This document shows positions 27,157 through 36,537 of a stretch of 64,000 bases of DNA, piece after piece. Below the pieces are notes generated by a model. The model ran no database searches. It saw nothing but the letters and a program-made list of their open reading frames with translations, and was not told the DNA's origin. Source of the DNA: Sphingobacterium griseoflavum (lineage in GTDB: Bacteria; Bacteroidota; Bacteroidia; Sphingobacteriales; Sphingobacteriaceae). Both the position numbers and the translations under genes were made by a program. How positions within the stretch are numbered: the first letter of the stretch is position 1; the number at the start of each line of letters is the position of its first letter. Location of the stretch: positions 124,001 through 188,000 of the forward strand of contig NZ_BNAF01000004.1 in NCBI RefSeq assembly GCF_014653155.1, read 5' to 3'.

Positions 27157-28944
27157 ATGGGCAATTTTTCTATTAAAAACTACTTCTTGCTGTGCTGTTT
27201 GTTGATATGTTTACTCCCGGCCGTGGCACAGGTGCCACAACCTTTGGCCCACGAATTTCGAGAATTGCCTGATCCGACAAAAGACACACTTGCTGACTGG
27301 ACGGCAGTAGCCAATGGTTTGCAGCGATCATTCGTAACCGTTGATAAGCGTTTTGCAAAATCATTGCCGCCCGCTATTGTCGTCATGGAGGAAGAGTCGT
27401 TGACTGGCTGGCGGGGAGAGCGTTTATCTGCACAACTGCTGTTGTGGGCGACCGAGGATATGCCGGAAACGACGTTACAGATTTCGGATTTAAGAGCTGA
27501 CGACGGGGCCTTGCTTCCGAGCGATGTGATCACGGCCCGTTTTGTACGCTATGTGATGACCGATGAATTTGCCGGAGGTTGTGGGCACCGAAAGCCCGAA
27601 GACTTTGCGTCGTCGCTTGTTGCAGATATGTTGGATGATTGCAAGAGCTACGATATAGAAGCACGCACTGCGCGGCCGGTGTGGATCACGGTGCGTATTC
27701 CCGCAGAAGCCAAACCTGGCCGTTACACGGGCGAAATCTCCATCAATACAGCAGGACAACATGTTAAGCCCCTGCGTTTACATGTGCACGTGCTGGATCA
27801 GCTGCTGCCCGAAGCCTCCGCTTGGACATATCACCTCGATCAATGGCAGCATCCTGCAGCGGTAGCACGGGTGTCCGGTACCGAGCTCTGGTCTGATGCG
27901 CATTTTGAAGCGCTCAAACCGGTCATGCAGCTCTTGGCAGATGCCGGACAAAAAGTGATTACCACCACGCTGAACAAAGATCCATGGAATGTACAAACCT
28001 ATGATCCGTATGCAGACATGATCAAGTGGGTGAAAAATACGGACGGGAGCTGGAGCTACGATTATACCGTGTTTGATCGTTGGGTGCAGTTTATGCTTGA
28101 TCTAGGAATCAACAAAATGATAAACTGCTATTCTATCGTGCCGTGGAACAATGAAATCCATTACAGCGATCAAAAAAGCAAAAAGATGGTCAACGTATCG
28201 GCCAAACCAGGCACCGCGATTTTCGAAGAGCTGTGGACCCCGTTTTTGACAGATTTTGTCAAGCACCTGCGTGCAAAAGGTTGGCTCGATAGGACAAATA
28301 TTGCCACAGATGAGCGCTCGCGCGAGGAGATGGACGCGGCTTTCGCGCTGCTGAAAAAGGTGTGTCCGGAGCTTGGGGTGTCTTATGCCGATAACCAAAA
28401 AACCTACCAGCGCTATCCAGCGAGCGATGACATCAGCATTGCTTTTGGTCATCCTTTTTCCGACGAGGATCTCCAACGCCGCCAATCACGCGGACTGAAT
28501 ACCACTTTTTATATTTGTTGCAGCGATGGTTTTCCAAATCAGTTTACGTTTTCCGACCCGGCGGAATCGACCTATCTGGCATGGTATGCCGAGGCGGCTG
28601 GCTTCGATGGGATGCTGCGCTGGGCTTTTAATTCCTGGGTGGAAAATCCGCTGCAAGACTCGCGGTTTCGAACATGGCCAGCAGGCGACACCTATGTGGT
28701 TTATCCAGGTGGGCGCAGCTCCATCCGATACGAACGGATGTTAGAAGGAGTCCAAGATTACGAAAAAATACAGCTCGTAAAAGCGCAGTTGTCGCGCGCA
28801 CATAGACAAGCGGAACGAACCCGTCTGCTTGATGCTATCCAACGACTGAACCAAGTGCAACGCACGCCATCATGGAACGCGGATCTGAATATGGCGAAGA
28901 AACTATTGAACCAATTGTCTGCGGAGCTGCCTGTGGAAAAATAA
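27157..28944 (+). CDS. Secreted DUF4091 glycoside-hydrolase-like protein
   Basis: 595 residues with a signal peptide (about 1-25, ending PAVAQ). An N-terminal beta-sandwich (about 30-210; VWITVRIPAEAKPGRYTGEI) precedes a TIM-barrel-like part with TDERSREEMDAAFALLK, and the C-terminal DUF4091 motif YVVYPGGRSSIRYERMLEG followed by VQDYEKI. Such proteins are common in Bacteroidota polysaccharide loci. The substrate is unknown. No SusC or SusD gene is adjacent, so the link to a specific glycan is open. Confidence 0.85.
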   Translation: MGNFSIKNYFLLCCLLICLLPAVAQVPQPLAHEFRELPDPTKDTLADWTAVANGLQRSFVTVDKRFAKSLPPAIVVMEEESLTGWRGERLSAQLLLWATEDMPETTLQISDLRADDGALLPSDVITARFVRYVMTDEFAGGCGHRKPEDFASSLVADMLDDCKSYDIEARTARPVWITVRIPAEAKPGRYTGEISINTAGQHVKPLRLHVHVLDQLLPEASAWTYHLDQWQHPAAVARVSGTELWSDAHFEALKPVMQLLADAGQKVITTTLNKDPWNVQTYDPYADMIKWVKNTDGSWSYDYTVFDRWVQFMLDLGINKMINCYSIVPWNNEIHYSDQKSKKMVNVSAKPGTAIFEELWTPFLTDFVKHLRAKGWLDRTNIATDERSREEMDAAFALLKKVCPELGVSYADNQKTYQRYPASDDISIAFGHPFSDEDLQRRQSRGLNTTFYICCSDGFPNQFTFSDPAESTYLAWYAEAAGFDGMLRWAFNSWVENPLQDSRFRTWPAGDTYVVYPGGRSSIRYERMLEGVQDYEKIQLVKAQLSRAHRQAERTRLLDAIQRLNQVQRTPSWNADLNMAKKLLNQLSAELPVEK

Positions 28945-29006
28945 CAGCTAGCTTTTTGGTACAGGATTTGTTCAATAGCTACCTAACTTCAAACAAAAAG
29001 TATACT

Positions 29007-29465
29007 ATGAGAACATTTGCCTATCTTTTCGGCGCTATTTTTATTTGTGCAGCATGTGGTCACTCCGCAAGACAGGAGCAATTGCAAACTGATTCGCTGT
29101 CGGATTCTACCACGCTTACAGAAATCGATTATGCCGGGTCATATAGCTACGAACAATCGGGCGATACGGTGGCCTTGCACCTAACCATGCAAGGTAGCAA
29201 GGCGGTGGGCCATCTTACCTATGCTTGGAAAGAAAAAGACCATAACAGCGGAAGTTTTGAAGGTGAAGTGAAGTATGGTGTGCTGCTAGCCAATTATACC
29301 TTTAGTTCGGAGGGCCTTACGTCGGTACGTGAAGTGGCCTTTAAGCTGGATGGAAAAACGGCCACAGAGGGCTATGGAGATGTGGAGGAGCGAGATGGCA
29401 AGTTTGTTTTCAAGGATAGCAATGCACTTGATTTCAGTCAAGGATTAGTGCTCCAGAAGCAATAA
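29007..29465 (+). CDS. Small lipoprotein, 152 residues, unknown
   Basis: A lipoprotein signal MRTFAYLFGAIFICAACG places Cys at about residue 17. The mature part is a beta-rich repeat-like fold: IDYAGSYSYEQSGDTVALHL, GSKAVGHLTYAWKEKDHNSG, VKYGVLLANYTFSSEG. Family not named. The frame is open upstream into the DUF4091 gene, but ATG 29007 starts the signal peptide. It is 62 bases after the DUF4091 gene and may share its transcript. Confidence 0.75.
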   Translation: MRTFAYLFGAIFICAACGHSARQEQLQTDSLSDSTTLTEIDYAGSYSYEQSGDTVALHLTMQGSKAVGHLTYAWKEKDHNSGSFEGEVKYGVLLANYTFSSEGLTSVREVAFKLDGKTATEGYGDVEERDGKFVFKDSNALDFSQGLVLQKQ

Positions 29466-29497
29466 ATACAACACAGAGACACGCGAGAAGGTGTCTA

Positions 29498-29537
29498 ATT
29501 GGCTGGCTGGCCTGCTATTGCAGTAGAGCCAGCCAAT
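29498..29537. repeat. 11-bp inverted repeat across the end of the SNF2 gene
   Basis: ATTGGCTGGCT (29498-29508) and AGCCAGCCAAT (29527-29537) are perfect partners, with 18 bases between. The right arm lies inside the last codons of the minus-strand helicase gene (stop at 29515). It may end transcription between the convergent genes, though no T-run is present. Confidence 0.45.
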
Positions 29538-32500
29538 CTTGTTTATTGAACTGACGGATGATGTCGGTTTCCGCTTTCACCATTCCTCCCGCAAGAGCAC
29601 GCTTCTTATCCTGCAGGCGTTGGATTTTCTCTTCGACCGTGTCGGGGCAGATCATGCGCACGGCGACCACCTTTTTCGTTTGCCCAATCCGATAGCTGCG
29701 GTCTATCGCTTGGTTTTCTACTGCCGGATTCCACCACGGGTCCACCAAAAACACATAGTCTGCCGCTGTTAGGTTCAACCCTACGCCACCAGCCTTTAAG
29801 CTTACGAGAAAAACTCGTTGCGTGGCGTCGTTTTGGAATGCCTCCACCACTTCCCCACGGTTTTTTGTCTTTCCCGTCAGGTAGGTGCTCGATATACGCG
29901 CCTTATCCAAGGCATCCTTTATGAGATCAAGCATCCCAACAAACTGGGAGAATACCAATACCTTATGTTCGCTGCTGATCGCCTGCAAGTGTTCGAGCAA
30001 AGCGTCTAATTTAGCCGATATATGGGCATCATAACCTTCTTTAAGCAGGACCGGCGCGTTACAGATCTGTCTTAGACGGGTGAGGCCTGCCAGTACGTGG
30101 ATGCTGTTTTTTTTCCATTCATCCGCTGTTATGCCCTGCAGATAATCCCGCAGCTCCGCTTCATACCGGTTGTAAATTTCGCGTTGTTGTTCGCCCATTT
30201 CGCAGTAGATAACCACTTCTGTCTTTTCCGGAAGTTCTGTCGCGACTTGTTTCTTTGTGCGTCTCAAGATAAATGGAGCTGTTTTTTCCTGTAACGTTTG
30301 TGCACGTTTTCGATCTTCGAAGCGATCGATGGGTATGGCGTATGTATCTTTGAAAAATTGCTTGCTACCGAGTAAGCCCGGACAAGCAAATGAAAGCTGC
30401 CCATAGAGATCCAGGGTGCTGTTTTCAATGGGCGTTCCCGTCAGTACGAACCGAGTCCGCGCTTTGAGCAGCCGGGCCGCTTTATACCGCTCGGAGTTGG
30501 GATTTTTTATCGCTTGGGATTCATCCAGCACAAGGTTGTTAAACATAATTCTTTTTAACTTGCTGATGTCTGAAAGCAATAGGCCATACGATATCAATAC
30601 AACATCATACTGTGTTAACCGGCTGTACGTTTGTGCTCTTGATGTCCCCTGTAGTGACACGACACGCAGTGTGGGGGCAAATTTTTCAAATTCCTGCTGC
30701 CAGTTGAAAATTAGCGATGTGGGAGCAATAATAAGGTGGGGGCCACACTGCCCCTGCTCGGCCAATAGCAATAGGTGGGCAACGATCTGTATGGTCTTTC
30801 CCAAGCCCATATCATCTGCTAGGCACCCACCCAGATTCAGCTGATCCAATTGATGCAACCAGTAAAGGCCGTCCAGTTGATAGGGACGTAGCGTTGCGTG
30901 GAGTGTTCGCGGACTGATGATTTCGTCGCGCTTTTTTATGCCGGCTAACCGTTTTTGCAGGCCAGCGGCTTCCGCACGGATTTCTTCGGGTATGCGCTCC
31001 TTCTCGAACAGCTCGTCGATCGGCATCGGGCCAATTTTAGGGATTTTCAGCAGATCGGCCTCGAGCACGGCAAACTGAAAGTAACGCGCTATTTTCGCGA
31101 TCCACTCTTCGGGGATCATACCCACACTGCCATCATCCAGCGTGACGTATTTGCTTTTGTTTCGTATTGCCCGATGAAGCTGCGTCAACGAAGCCTTCTG
31201 CTTACCAAATGAGGCCGACACCTTCACGTTAAACCAATCGTGGCCGCTCATGATATCGATAGCAATATTTGCCTTATATGGATTTACCTTCGTTAAGCCC
31301 ATCTCTTGGAATCCCAACAGGGTGATACCTTCATTTCTCCATGCTTCGAAAGCGTTCAAAAACCAGTCGCCTTCAAAAAAAAGCTGATGGTGCAAGTAGA
31401 AATAGTCCATCTCCTGCTGCTGCGCCTCGAAGTCGGGATGTTGATGAACGACGATATGCCTGAAGCGGTCTTCTGCATCGATAGCGCGATCGAGTTGGAA
31501 CATGTTTCCGTTAGCATCGAGGCTTCGTATCTTTTTCTTTGAAGAAAGCGGAACTTCTATCGTACCATAACGCATAACAGGTGTGATATTGATGTAGCTG
31601 TTTTCTTGGCTAAAATAGATCAGGCGCTCTTGGCTGTTTTCAAAAACTTTTCTCTCGGTTGCTGTGGCAGGTCGCACATAGGCATAGTTGATATGCACCA
31701 GCTGTTCCAAGGGATCTAACGTATGGCGTACAAATTCATCGTACTTGGAGGCGTGCACCAACAATATTTCCGCATTTTTTTTGAAATATTCCAGAAGGCG
31801 TAGCAGCGCTAAATGACCGATCAAAAAGAATTGATCTTGCCTGCAGAAAAAGTAACGGTGCTGCAACGTCAGGCTCTTCAGTGGAAGTCGCTCATCGTTC
31901 CAAAGTAAATAAGCAGTTATTTCGTAGAACGGCTGTCGTTTAAATACGGATACTTCTATGGATGCGTCTAGTAAAGCTAACTTTATTTCGCGTAGGGACT
32001 TGCTGCTGATCTTTTCGGAGATTGTTCGATCATGGTAGTAGATTGGGAAGTTTTGCGCATATTGGCATAGCATACAAAGTGCGTCCAGCGTGTTGCTATC
32101 TAAGTCGTCGACATGCTGCTGTTGCTGCAAGCTCGACAGCGCCGCATAGCATTTGGCATCTGTGATATCGTTCGTTGTCCACAGTAATGGGCGCGGGTCT
32201 ACCACATCAAACGGTGGCTTTAATTTCCCGCGGGGCGTGAAACCAACGTCTGCCATATCGATATGCAGCTGCTCGTAGAAGCGGTGCTTGCGTAATACAA
32301 GGATTCTTTTTTTCTGTGGCGCCGGTAGCACAGCTTTTCTGTGATTGTTTGCTAAAATAGTACGGAGCTCTTTTTCGGGGAGGTGGTTGTCTACAGCTAA
32401 AATATTTCCCTGTTTCGGATGCACCCGTAAATTCCCTTTATCATAGGAGAGGGAGAAGTAGTCATCCAGTGTAGATTCGTTTTCCAAGCCATATCGCTCG

Positions 32501-32862
32501 GCATGTGGAACAAAACAGGTGGTTCTAGCCTCCCGGTCGAAAAAAGGACGGTAATTTTTCTGCGTCATGAGCGCTAGCAGCACGAGCATCTCATGATAGC
32601 AGAGGTGTGGCTTCTGGATCGCACAGGAGCACGATATCGTCAGCGATTGATCATCTTGTATTACTTTTATCTGCTCATTCGTGCCCAACGAACCGCCCAT
32701 GCCGAAAACACCTTGATCGATGCTTAAGGATATCACACGTATCAAATGTATATCGCTGCGCTGCGGAATAGCGCTCTGCTGGTAATGTGACAGTAAGGTA
32801 ACCTCGCTCAAATGCGCAAGGTTGAGGTGTGGAAAACGATATGCCCCTGTTGGTCCCCGCAT
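29515..32862 (-). CDS. SWIM zinc finger plus SNF2-family helicase
   Basis: 1115 residues. The N-terminal part has a SWIM zinc-finger pattern CSCAIQKPHLCYHEM (about residues 77-91), then a long variable region (about 150-650). The SNF2 ATPase region follows: Walker A CLADDMGLGKTIQIVAHL, LIIAPTSLIFNWQQEFEKF, Walker B LVLDESQAIKNPNSERYKAA, RTRFVLTGTPIENSTLDLYG, and helicase-C motifs KVLVFSQFVGML, VFLVSLKAGGVGLNLTAADY, and DRSYRIGQTKKV. These proteins are DNA translocases of the RapA/HepA kind; the role in Bacteroidota is not settled. It is a single large gene on the minus strand. Confidence 0.9.
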   Translation of the reverse strand: MRGPTGAYRFPHLNLAHLSEVTLLSHYQQSAIPQRSDIHLIRVISLSIDQGVFGMGGSLGTNEQIKVIQDDQSLTISCSCAIQKPHLCYHEMLVLLALMTQKNYRPFFDREARTTCFVPHAERYGLENESTLDDYFSLSYDKGNLRVHPKQGNILAVDNHLPEKELRTILANNHRKAVLPAPQKKRILVLRKHRFYEQLHIDMADVGFTPRGKLKPPFDVVDPRPLLWTTNDITDAKCYAALSSLQQQQHVDDLDSNTLDALCMLCQYAQNFPIYYHDRTISEKISSKSLREIKLALLDASIEVSVFKRQPFYEITAYLLWNDERLPLKSLTLQHRYFFCRQDQFFLIGHLALLRLLEYFKKNAEILLVHASKYDEFVRHTLDPLEQLVHINYAYVRPATATERKVFENSQERLIYFSQENSYINITPVMRYGTIEVPLSSKKKIRSLDANGNMFQLDRAIDAEDRFRHIVVHQHPDFEAQQQEMDYFYLHHQLFFEGDWFLNAFEAWRNEGITLLGFQEMGLTKVNPYKANIAIDIMSGHDWFNVKVSASFGKQKASLTQLHRAIRNKSKYVTLDDGSVGMIPEEWIAKIARYFQFAVLEADLLKIPKIGPMPIDELFEKERIPEEIRAEAAGLQKRLAGIKKRDEIISPRTLHATLRPYQLDGLYWLHQLDQLNLGGCLADDMGLGKTIQIVAHLLLLAEQGQCGPHLIIAPTSLIFNWQQEFEKFAPTLRVVSLQGTSRAQTYSRLTQYDVVLISYGLLLSDISKLKRIMFNNLVLDESQAIKNPNSERYKAARLLKARTRFVLTGTPIENSTLDLYGQLSFACPGLLGSKQFFKDTYAIPIDRFEDRKRAQTLQEKTAPFILRRTKKQVATELPEKTEVVIYCEMGEQQREIYNRYEAELRDYLQGITADEWKKNSIHVLAGLTRLRQICNAPVLLKEGYDAHISAKLDALLEHLQAISSEHKVLVFSQFVGMLDLIKDALDKARISSTYLTGKTKNRGEVVEAFQNDATQRVFLVSLKAGGVGLNLTAADYVFLVDPWWNPAVENQAIDRSYRIGQTKKVVAVRMICPDTVEEKIQRLQDKKRALAGGMVKAETDIIRQFNKQDWLALLQ

Positions 32863-32902
32863 ACGCTTATCTTAGCTGTGCCGTTTTTTCAGGTACATTG
32901 CT

Positions 32903-33130
32903 CTAGTCAGCTGCGTTTCCATTTTCATCCTTCGTGATTATGGCCTCTCTAAAGCGCATCAATCGGATATAAGCGGGCGATTTTTCAATGTCCTTTTTCC
33001 AAAGGTCGAGCATAATGAATTGCGTTTTTAAAAAAAGTTCCACATCAAAGACAACTTGATCTGGTGATATCGTTACCTCATCGGGGAAGCTTTTTCCCAT
33101 TAATTCACGTTTCAATTCATCTATCGTCAT
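32903..33130 (-). CDS. Small hypothetical protein, 75 residues (resembles DUF6965)
   Basis: Begins MTIDELKRELMGKSFPDEVT, then VFDVELFLKTQFIMLDLWKK and AYIRLMRFREAI. It resembles small DUF6965 proteins of Bacteroidota, from memory only. It is 40 bases upstream of the SNF2 gene on the same strand, so probably co-transcribed. No signal peptide; probably alpha-helical. Confidence 0.65.
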   Translation of the reverse strand: MTIDELKRELMGKSFPDEVTISPDQVVFDVELFLKTQFIMLDLWKKDIEKSPAYIRLMRFREAIITKDENGNAAD

Positions 33131-33248
33131 AGCAACAAAAGTAGGAAATTAAGCAACGCTATTTACAATAGGATGGTCAAATTGCCGTAGTTTTCCGCTA
33201 AATTGCTTCGACTTATATGTATACGATGGTTCGTATCTTAAATTAACT

Positions 33249-34097
33249 ATGTTTATGGAGTACATGACACTGAACGATGGACAACGAATTCCATTATTAG
33301 GTTTTGGAACCTATAAGGCCACCGCCGCAACAGGTGTTGAATCGGTACGGGAGGCGTTGAGGCAGGGGTATCGCTTACTGGATACCGCTGCGAAATATGA
33401 AAATGAAGAGCAGATAGGAGAGGGCATTCGCCTCAGCGGCCTTTCGCGAAAGGATATTATCGTGACGACAAAGCTATGGCGGGAAGATTTGGGCTACGCG
33501 CAAACCAAGCAGGCTTTTGATCGTTCTTTAAAAAAACTGGGGCTGCAATACGTGGATATCTACTTAATCCATTGGCCAGCAAATGCAAAAAATTACAGCA
33601 ATTGGCGTCAAGCCAATGCCGATGCATGGCGCGCTATGGAAGAGTTGCAGGCCGAGGGCAAAATCAAATCCATCGGGGTGAGCAACTTTTGGCCCGAGCA
33701 CCTAGATGCCTTACTGCAGACGGCCCGCGTGTTGCCCGCATTGAACCAGATCGAGTTTCATCCGGGCTATTGGCAACCGGAAGTAGTTGCCTACTGCCAA
33801 AAACGGGGTATAGCAATCGAGTCTTGGTCCCCCTTAGCGCGCGGGAAGGTCTTCGGTCATCCTGTATTGGAGGGTCTTGCCCAAAAGCATGGCAAGTCTG
33901 TGTCGCAGTTGTGCTTGCGCTGGGTCATCCAGCATGGTGTTTCGGTTATTCCGAAAACTACTTCACCGGAAAGGATGGCCGAAAACTTGGATATCTTCAA
34001 TTTTAGCTTAACTGACGAGGAGATGCGCCAAATCGATCATCTTCCGGAAATGGGGTTCAGTGGCGAGTTGCCAAACAATTGGCCAGATCGCGTTTAG
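33249..34097 (+). CDS. Aldo/keto reductase (AKR3/AKR5-like)
   Basis: 282 residues. Catalytic residues are in RLLDTAAKYENEEQIGEGI (Asp, Tyr), VTTKLWREDLGY (Lys) and DIYLIHWPAN (His). The substrate end has IGVSNFWPEHLDALL, NQIEFHPGYWQPEVVAYCQK and VIPKTTSPERMAENLDIFNF. It reduces carbonyl compounds with NADPH; the substrate cannot be named. Start could be ATG 33249, 33255 or 33264. A dehydrogenase gene follows 40 bases later on the same strand. Confidence 0.9.
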   Translation: MFMEYMTLNDGQRIPLLGFGTYKATAATGVESVREALRQGYRLLDTAAKYENEEQIGEGIRLSGLSRKDIIVTTKLWREDLGYAQTKQAFDRSLKKLGLQYVDIYLIHWPANAKNYSNWRQANADAWRAMEELQAEGKIKSIGVSNFWPEHLDALLQTARVLPALNQIEFHPGYWQPEVVAYCQKRGIAIESWSPLARGKVFGHPVLEGLAQKHGKSVSQLCLRWVIQHGVSVIPKTTSPERMAENLDIFNFSLTDEEMRQIDHLPEMGFSGELPNNWPDRV

Positions 34098-34137
34098 AGG
34101 GGGCTGCATATTTTTTTATTTAATTTTTAAAAAGCAC

Positions 34138-34989
34138 ATGAATAACGATCGAATTGGTTTTATCGGATTAGGAAATATGGGACATCCCATGGCAAAAAGC
34201 CTGGAAAAGGCCGGTTGCACGCTTACTGTATACAACCGTACGGCCGCACGAATGGACGGTTTTGAAGCAAGCACCCGTGTTGTGGACAATATAACCGAGT
34301 TGCTGTTGCACAGCGACATCATTTTCACTATGTTAACGGATGACGTAGCCGCCAAATCGGTATACGAGCAAATATTGATACATGATATTGCGGGAAAGCT
34401 ATTTGTGGATTGCAGTACGATCTCGCAAGATTGCTCTATCCATATCGCGCAGGCCTTGACCGTCAAAAAGTCGTCGCTGTTGGATGCGCCGGTGGCTGGT
34501 AGTACAGAGCCTGCACGGGATGGAACGCTGTTGTTTATGGTTGGAGGCGATCAAAAAGACCTCGACAGGGTAGCGCCTTATTTATCAATCATGGGAAAAG
34601 ACACTAAATACCTGGGCAAGAACGGGCAGGGGTTGGCAGCGAAAACAGCCGTAAACTATTTCCTGTCTATCCTGTACCAAGGGTTGGCGGAGATGACCTT
34701 GTTTGCTGATTCTTTGGGTCTCGCGCGCGAGGCTATGCTGGATATAGTGAACGCAAGTGCCAGCGGTAGCGGGGCTACTAAAGTAAAAACGCCGCTGCTC
34801 ATTGCCGAAGATTTTTCACCAGCTTTTGCACTCGATTTAATGTTGAAAGATGCCGAACTGGCGGCAGATTTAGGCGCCCGTTATCCTGCAGGTACGGCTG
34901 TCTTAAACACATTGAAAGATGCCAGCGCAAACGGTCACGGGAAGGAAGATGTAATCGCTGTGATTGAAGAGCTCAAGAAAAAGAGTTGA
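34138..34989 (+). CDS. NAD(P)-dependent dehydrogenase of the 3-hydroxyisobutyrate/beta-hydroxyacid type
   Basis: 283 residues. A Rossmann nucleotide site IGFIGLGNMGHPMAKSLEKA opens the protein. It is followed by TDDVAAKSVYEQIL, FVDCSTISQD (substrate serine loop), LLDAPVAGSTEPARDGTLLF and the catalytic Lys in KNGQGLAAKTAVNYF. These enzymes oxidise or reduce beta-hydroxyacids such as 3-hydroxyisobutyrate or tartronate semialdehyde. Start is ATG 34138; the ORF reaching back to 34060 overlaps the AKR gene. It probably forms an operon with the AKR, ended by a clear hairpin. Confidence 0.9.
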   Translation: MNNDRIGFIGLGNMGHPMAKSLEKAGCTLTVYNRTAARMDGFEASTRVVDNITELLLHSDIIFTMLTDDVAAKSVYEQILIHDIAGKLFVDCSTISQDCSIHIAQALTVKKSSLLDAPVAGSTEPARDGTLLFMVGGDQKDLDRVAPYLSIMGKDTKYLGKNGQGLAAKTAVNYFLSILYQGLAEMTLFADSLGLAREAMLDIVNASASGSGATKVKTPLLIAEDFSPAFALDLMLKDAELAADLGARYPAGTAVLNTLKDASANGHGKEDVIAVIEELKKKS

Positions 34990-34994
34990 TATAA

Positions 34995-35029
34995 AGTAAA
35001 GCCTGGCGAGCTGCCCCCCAGGCTTTACT
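34995..35029 (+). terminator. Terminator after the dehydrogenase gene
   Basis: AGTAAAGCCTGG (34995-35006) pairs perfectly with CCAGGCTTTACT (35018-35029) around an 11-base loop. It lies between convergent genes and could serve both. Confidence 0.8.
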
Positions 35030-35060
35030 TTGCAGGTTAACGATGGTGGAAAAATCGTTA

Positions 35061-35270
35061 TTAATCCCCGTGATAGCCTATCTTTTTGGTAGCCAAAAAA
35101 TGATTGATGTCGTTTCTCATCTCGTCACTGACGTGGTGAGATCCCACGCGTGCATTAAAATTTCCGTCTTCAAAGAGGGTCACGTCGACCATGGTCGTCA
35201 CGCCTTCGGCATCTATCACTTCCAATACCAAGTCATTTTCGTTTCGTTCGTTTACCTTTATTTGATGCAT
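35061..35270 (-). CDS. Small hypothetical protein, 69 residues
   Basis: Mostly beta-strand: MHQIKVNERNENDLVLEVID, VTTMVDVTLFEDGNFNARVG, and an alpha-helical end DEMRNDINHFLATKKIGYHG. Family not recognised. No signal peptide. It stands alone, convergent with the dehydrogenase gene. Confidence 0.55.
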   Translation of the reverse strand: MHQIKVNERNENDLVLEVIDAEGVTTMVDVTLFEDGNFNARVGSHHVSDEMRNDINHFLATKKIGYHGD

Positions 35271-35438
35271 AGCTTTTTTTCAAATAGAACGCAAAAGACG
35301 GCGAAAGCGTTTTTTTGTGTGGTATCTGCTGAAATTAGTAGTATATTAGTGGGTTGCATAACGGGACGTTTCAGTAACAGTCGCATCGCGGTTGGTCGGG
35401 CGTGGCGATAGGCTTCAACTTATATCAAATACCCACAT

Positions 35439-35966
35439 ATGAAGTTTAATTTTACGCTTTTCATGCTTATATCGGTTTTACTGCTCACCACTTGCTCAGC
35501 CTGCAGCAATAGCGTGGACGACGATCTGGGCGAATCGACTAATTACATGAAAGTTACCGTGGACGATAAAGAAGAGATATATTCGGATGTTTCGGCGCGT
35601 TGGCTGGAGGACGGAAGAAGCTTGGAAATTACCGCTACCAAAAGCGGCTCATCTTGGATCAGTATTACGGTATTGGCTCCGGACAAGCGGGTTGCCGCAG
35701 GCGTATATGCGCTGAATGATGCATCCGGCTTTGATATCGTAGCCATACATCAACAGCTTAGGGGGGATGCACAGCTTAACTTTTCAGCGGTCCGCAACAT
35801 GATTTCACCAACTGCGACATTTGCAATGAAACTAGAGAAACTGACCGATCGGGCAGTGGAGGGCTCATTTTCCGGCAAGCTCATTATCTTGCAGGGGCCC
35901 ACGGTACTCCATCAAGTAGCACTAACAAAAGGCTCTTTTAGCACGGTGATACGTTCAAATAACTAA
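35439..35966 (+). CDS. Lipoprotein, 175 residues (DUF6252-like)
   Basis: A lipoprotein signal ends in LLLTTCSACSNS; two Cys lie close, the lipobox Cys at about residue 22. The mature part is beta-rich: YMKVTVDDKEEIYSDVSARW, SLEITATKSGSSWISITVLA and EGSFSGKLIIL. The length and GSFSG end resemble DUF6252 proteins of Bacteroidota, a tentative match. Possible outer-membrane or surface role. A hairpin terminator follows directly. Confidence 0.7.
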   Translation: MKFNFTLFMLISVLLLTTCSACSNSVDDDLGESTNYMKVTVDDKEEIYSDVSARWLEDGRSLEITATKSGSSWISITVLAPDKRVAAGVYALNDASGFDIVAIHQQLRGDAQLNFSAVRNMISPTATFAMKLEKLTDRAVEGSFSGKLIILQGPTVLHQVALTKGSFSTVIRSNN

Positions 35967-35967
35967 A

Positions 35968-35995
35968 AAATTCCCTATCTCACGACCGGGAATTT
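35968..35995 (+). terminator. Terminator after the lipoprotein gene
   Basis: AAATTCCC (35968-35975) pairs with GGGAATTT (35988-35995) around the loop TATCTCACGACC. The short stem begins two bases after the stop codon, so it probably ends transcription. The loop resembles that of three other hairpins in this window (47.3, 58.1 and 58.2 kb). Confidence 0.6.
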
Positions 35996-36129
35996 CCTAC
36001 TAGATATACTCCACCTGAAGTGGATAATTTTGACGCACTTAAAGCTAACAACTATTTTTTATATTCACAATATTTTGAATATAAAATTTGTTTATGGCTT
36101 AACCTCCAGCTTTTCAGGCGCAAGTTCTC

Positions 36130-36471
36130 CTATTTCGGCTGCAGCGCATTGCCTTTGAAATGTAAGCCATCCCATCCGTATCGCATAAATTGCCTGATAT
36201 TCTGATGCTCTTGCGCATCGGGTGCGTCCAACACCGATTGATAGTGCTCTGCAAATAGCAATAAGGTGTCTGCCGAGGATAGGCCGTTAAGTTTTGCAAA
36301 GGCGAATACTTTCGCACTTCCCTGGTTTTGTTCGGCGGCGTTTTCCAGCGCTCCATTCGTAAAGGCTGTCGGCGTATGCAGGTAGCGTGCCTCGATGTAG
36401 GAGATGACTTCCGCAAACTGTATTGTTCTTGCCCGCGCGCCCGCGAGCAGCTGGTCTAATTTTTCTGACAT
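36130..36471 (-). CDS. HopJ-family protein
   Basis: 113 residues matching the HopJ type III effector family, which is widespread and mostly not a secreted effector. Family motifs are EVISYIEARYLHTPTAFTNG, LENAAEQNQGSAKVFAFAKL, NGLSSADTLLLFAEHY and NIRQFMRYGWDGLHFKG. The function is unknown. No type III genes are near, so the name should not be read as an effector. It stands alone. Confidence 0.9.
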   Translation of the reverse strand: MSEKLDQLLAGARARTIQFAEVISYIEARYLHTPTAFTNGALENAAEQNQGSAKVFAFAKLNGLSSADTLLLFAEHYQSVLDAPDAQEHQNIRQFMRYGWDGLHFKGNALQPK

Positions 36472-36537
36472 GAGCTATTGCGATAAAAATATTGCTGTAT
36501 TGCACGGTAAAAATATTCATAATTTCGGAAATTAGCT

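Noticed and set aside
36130..36471. Type III secretion effector
   Set aside because: The HopJ name is historical; the family is widespread and there are no type III genes here.
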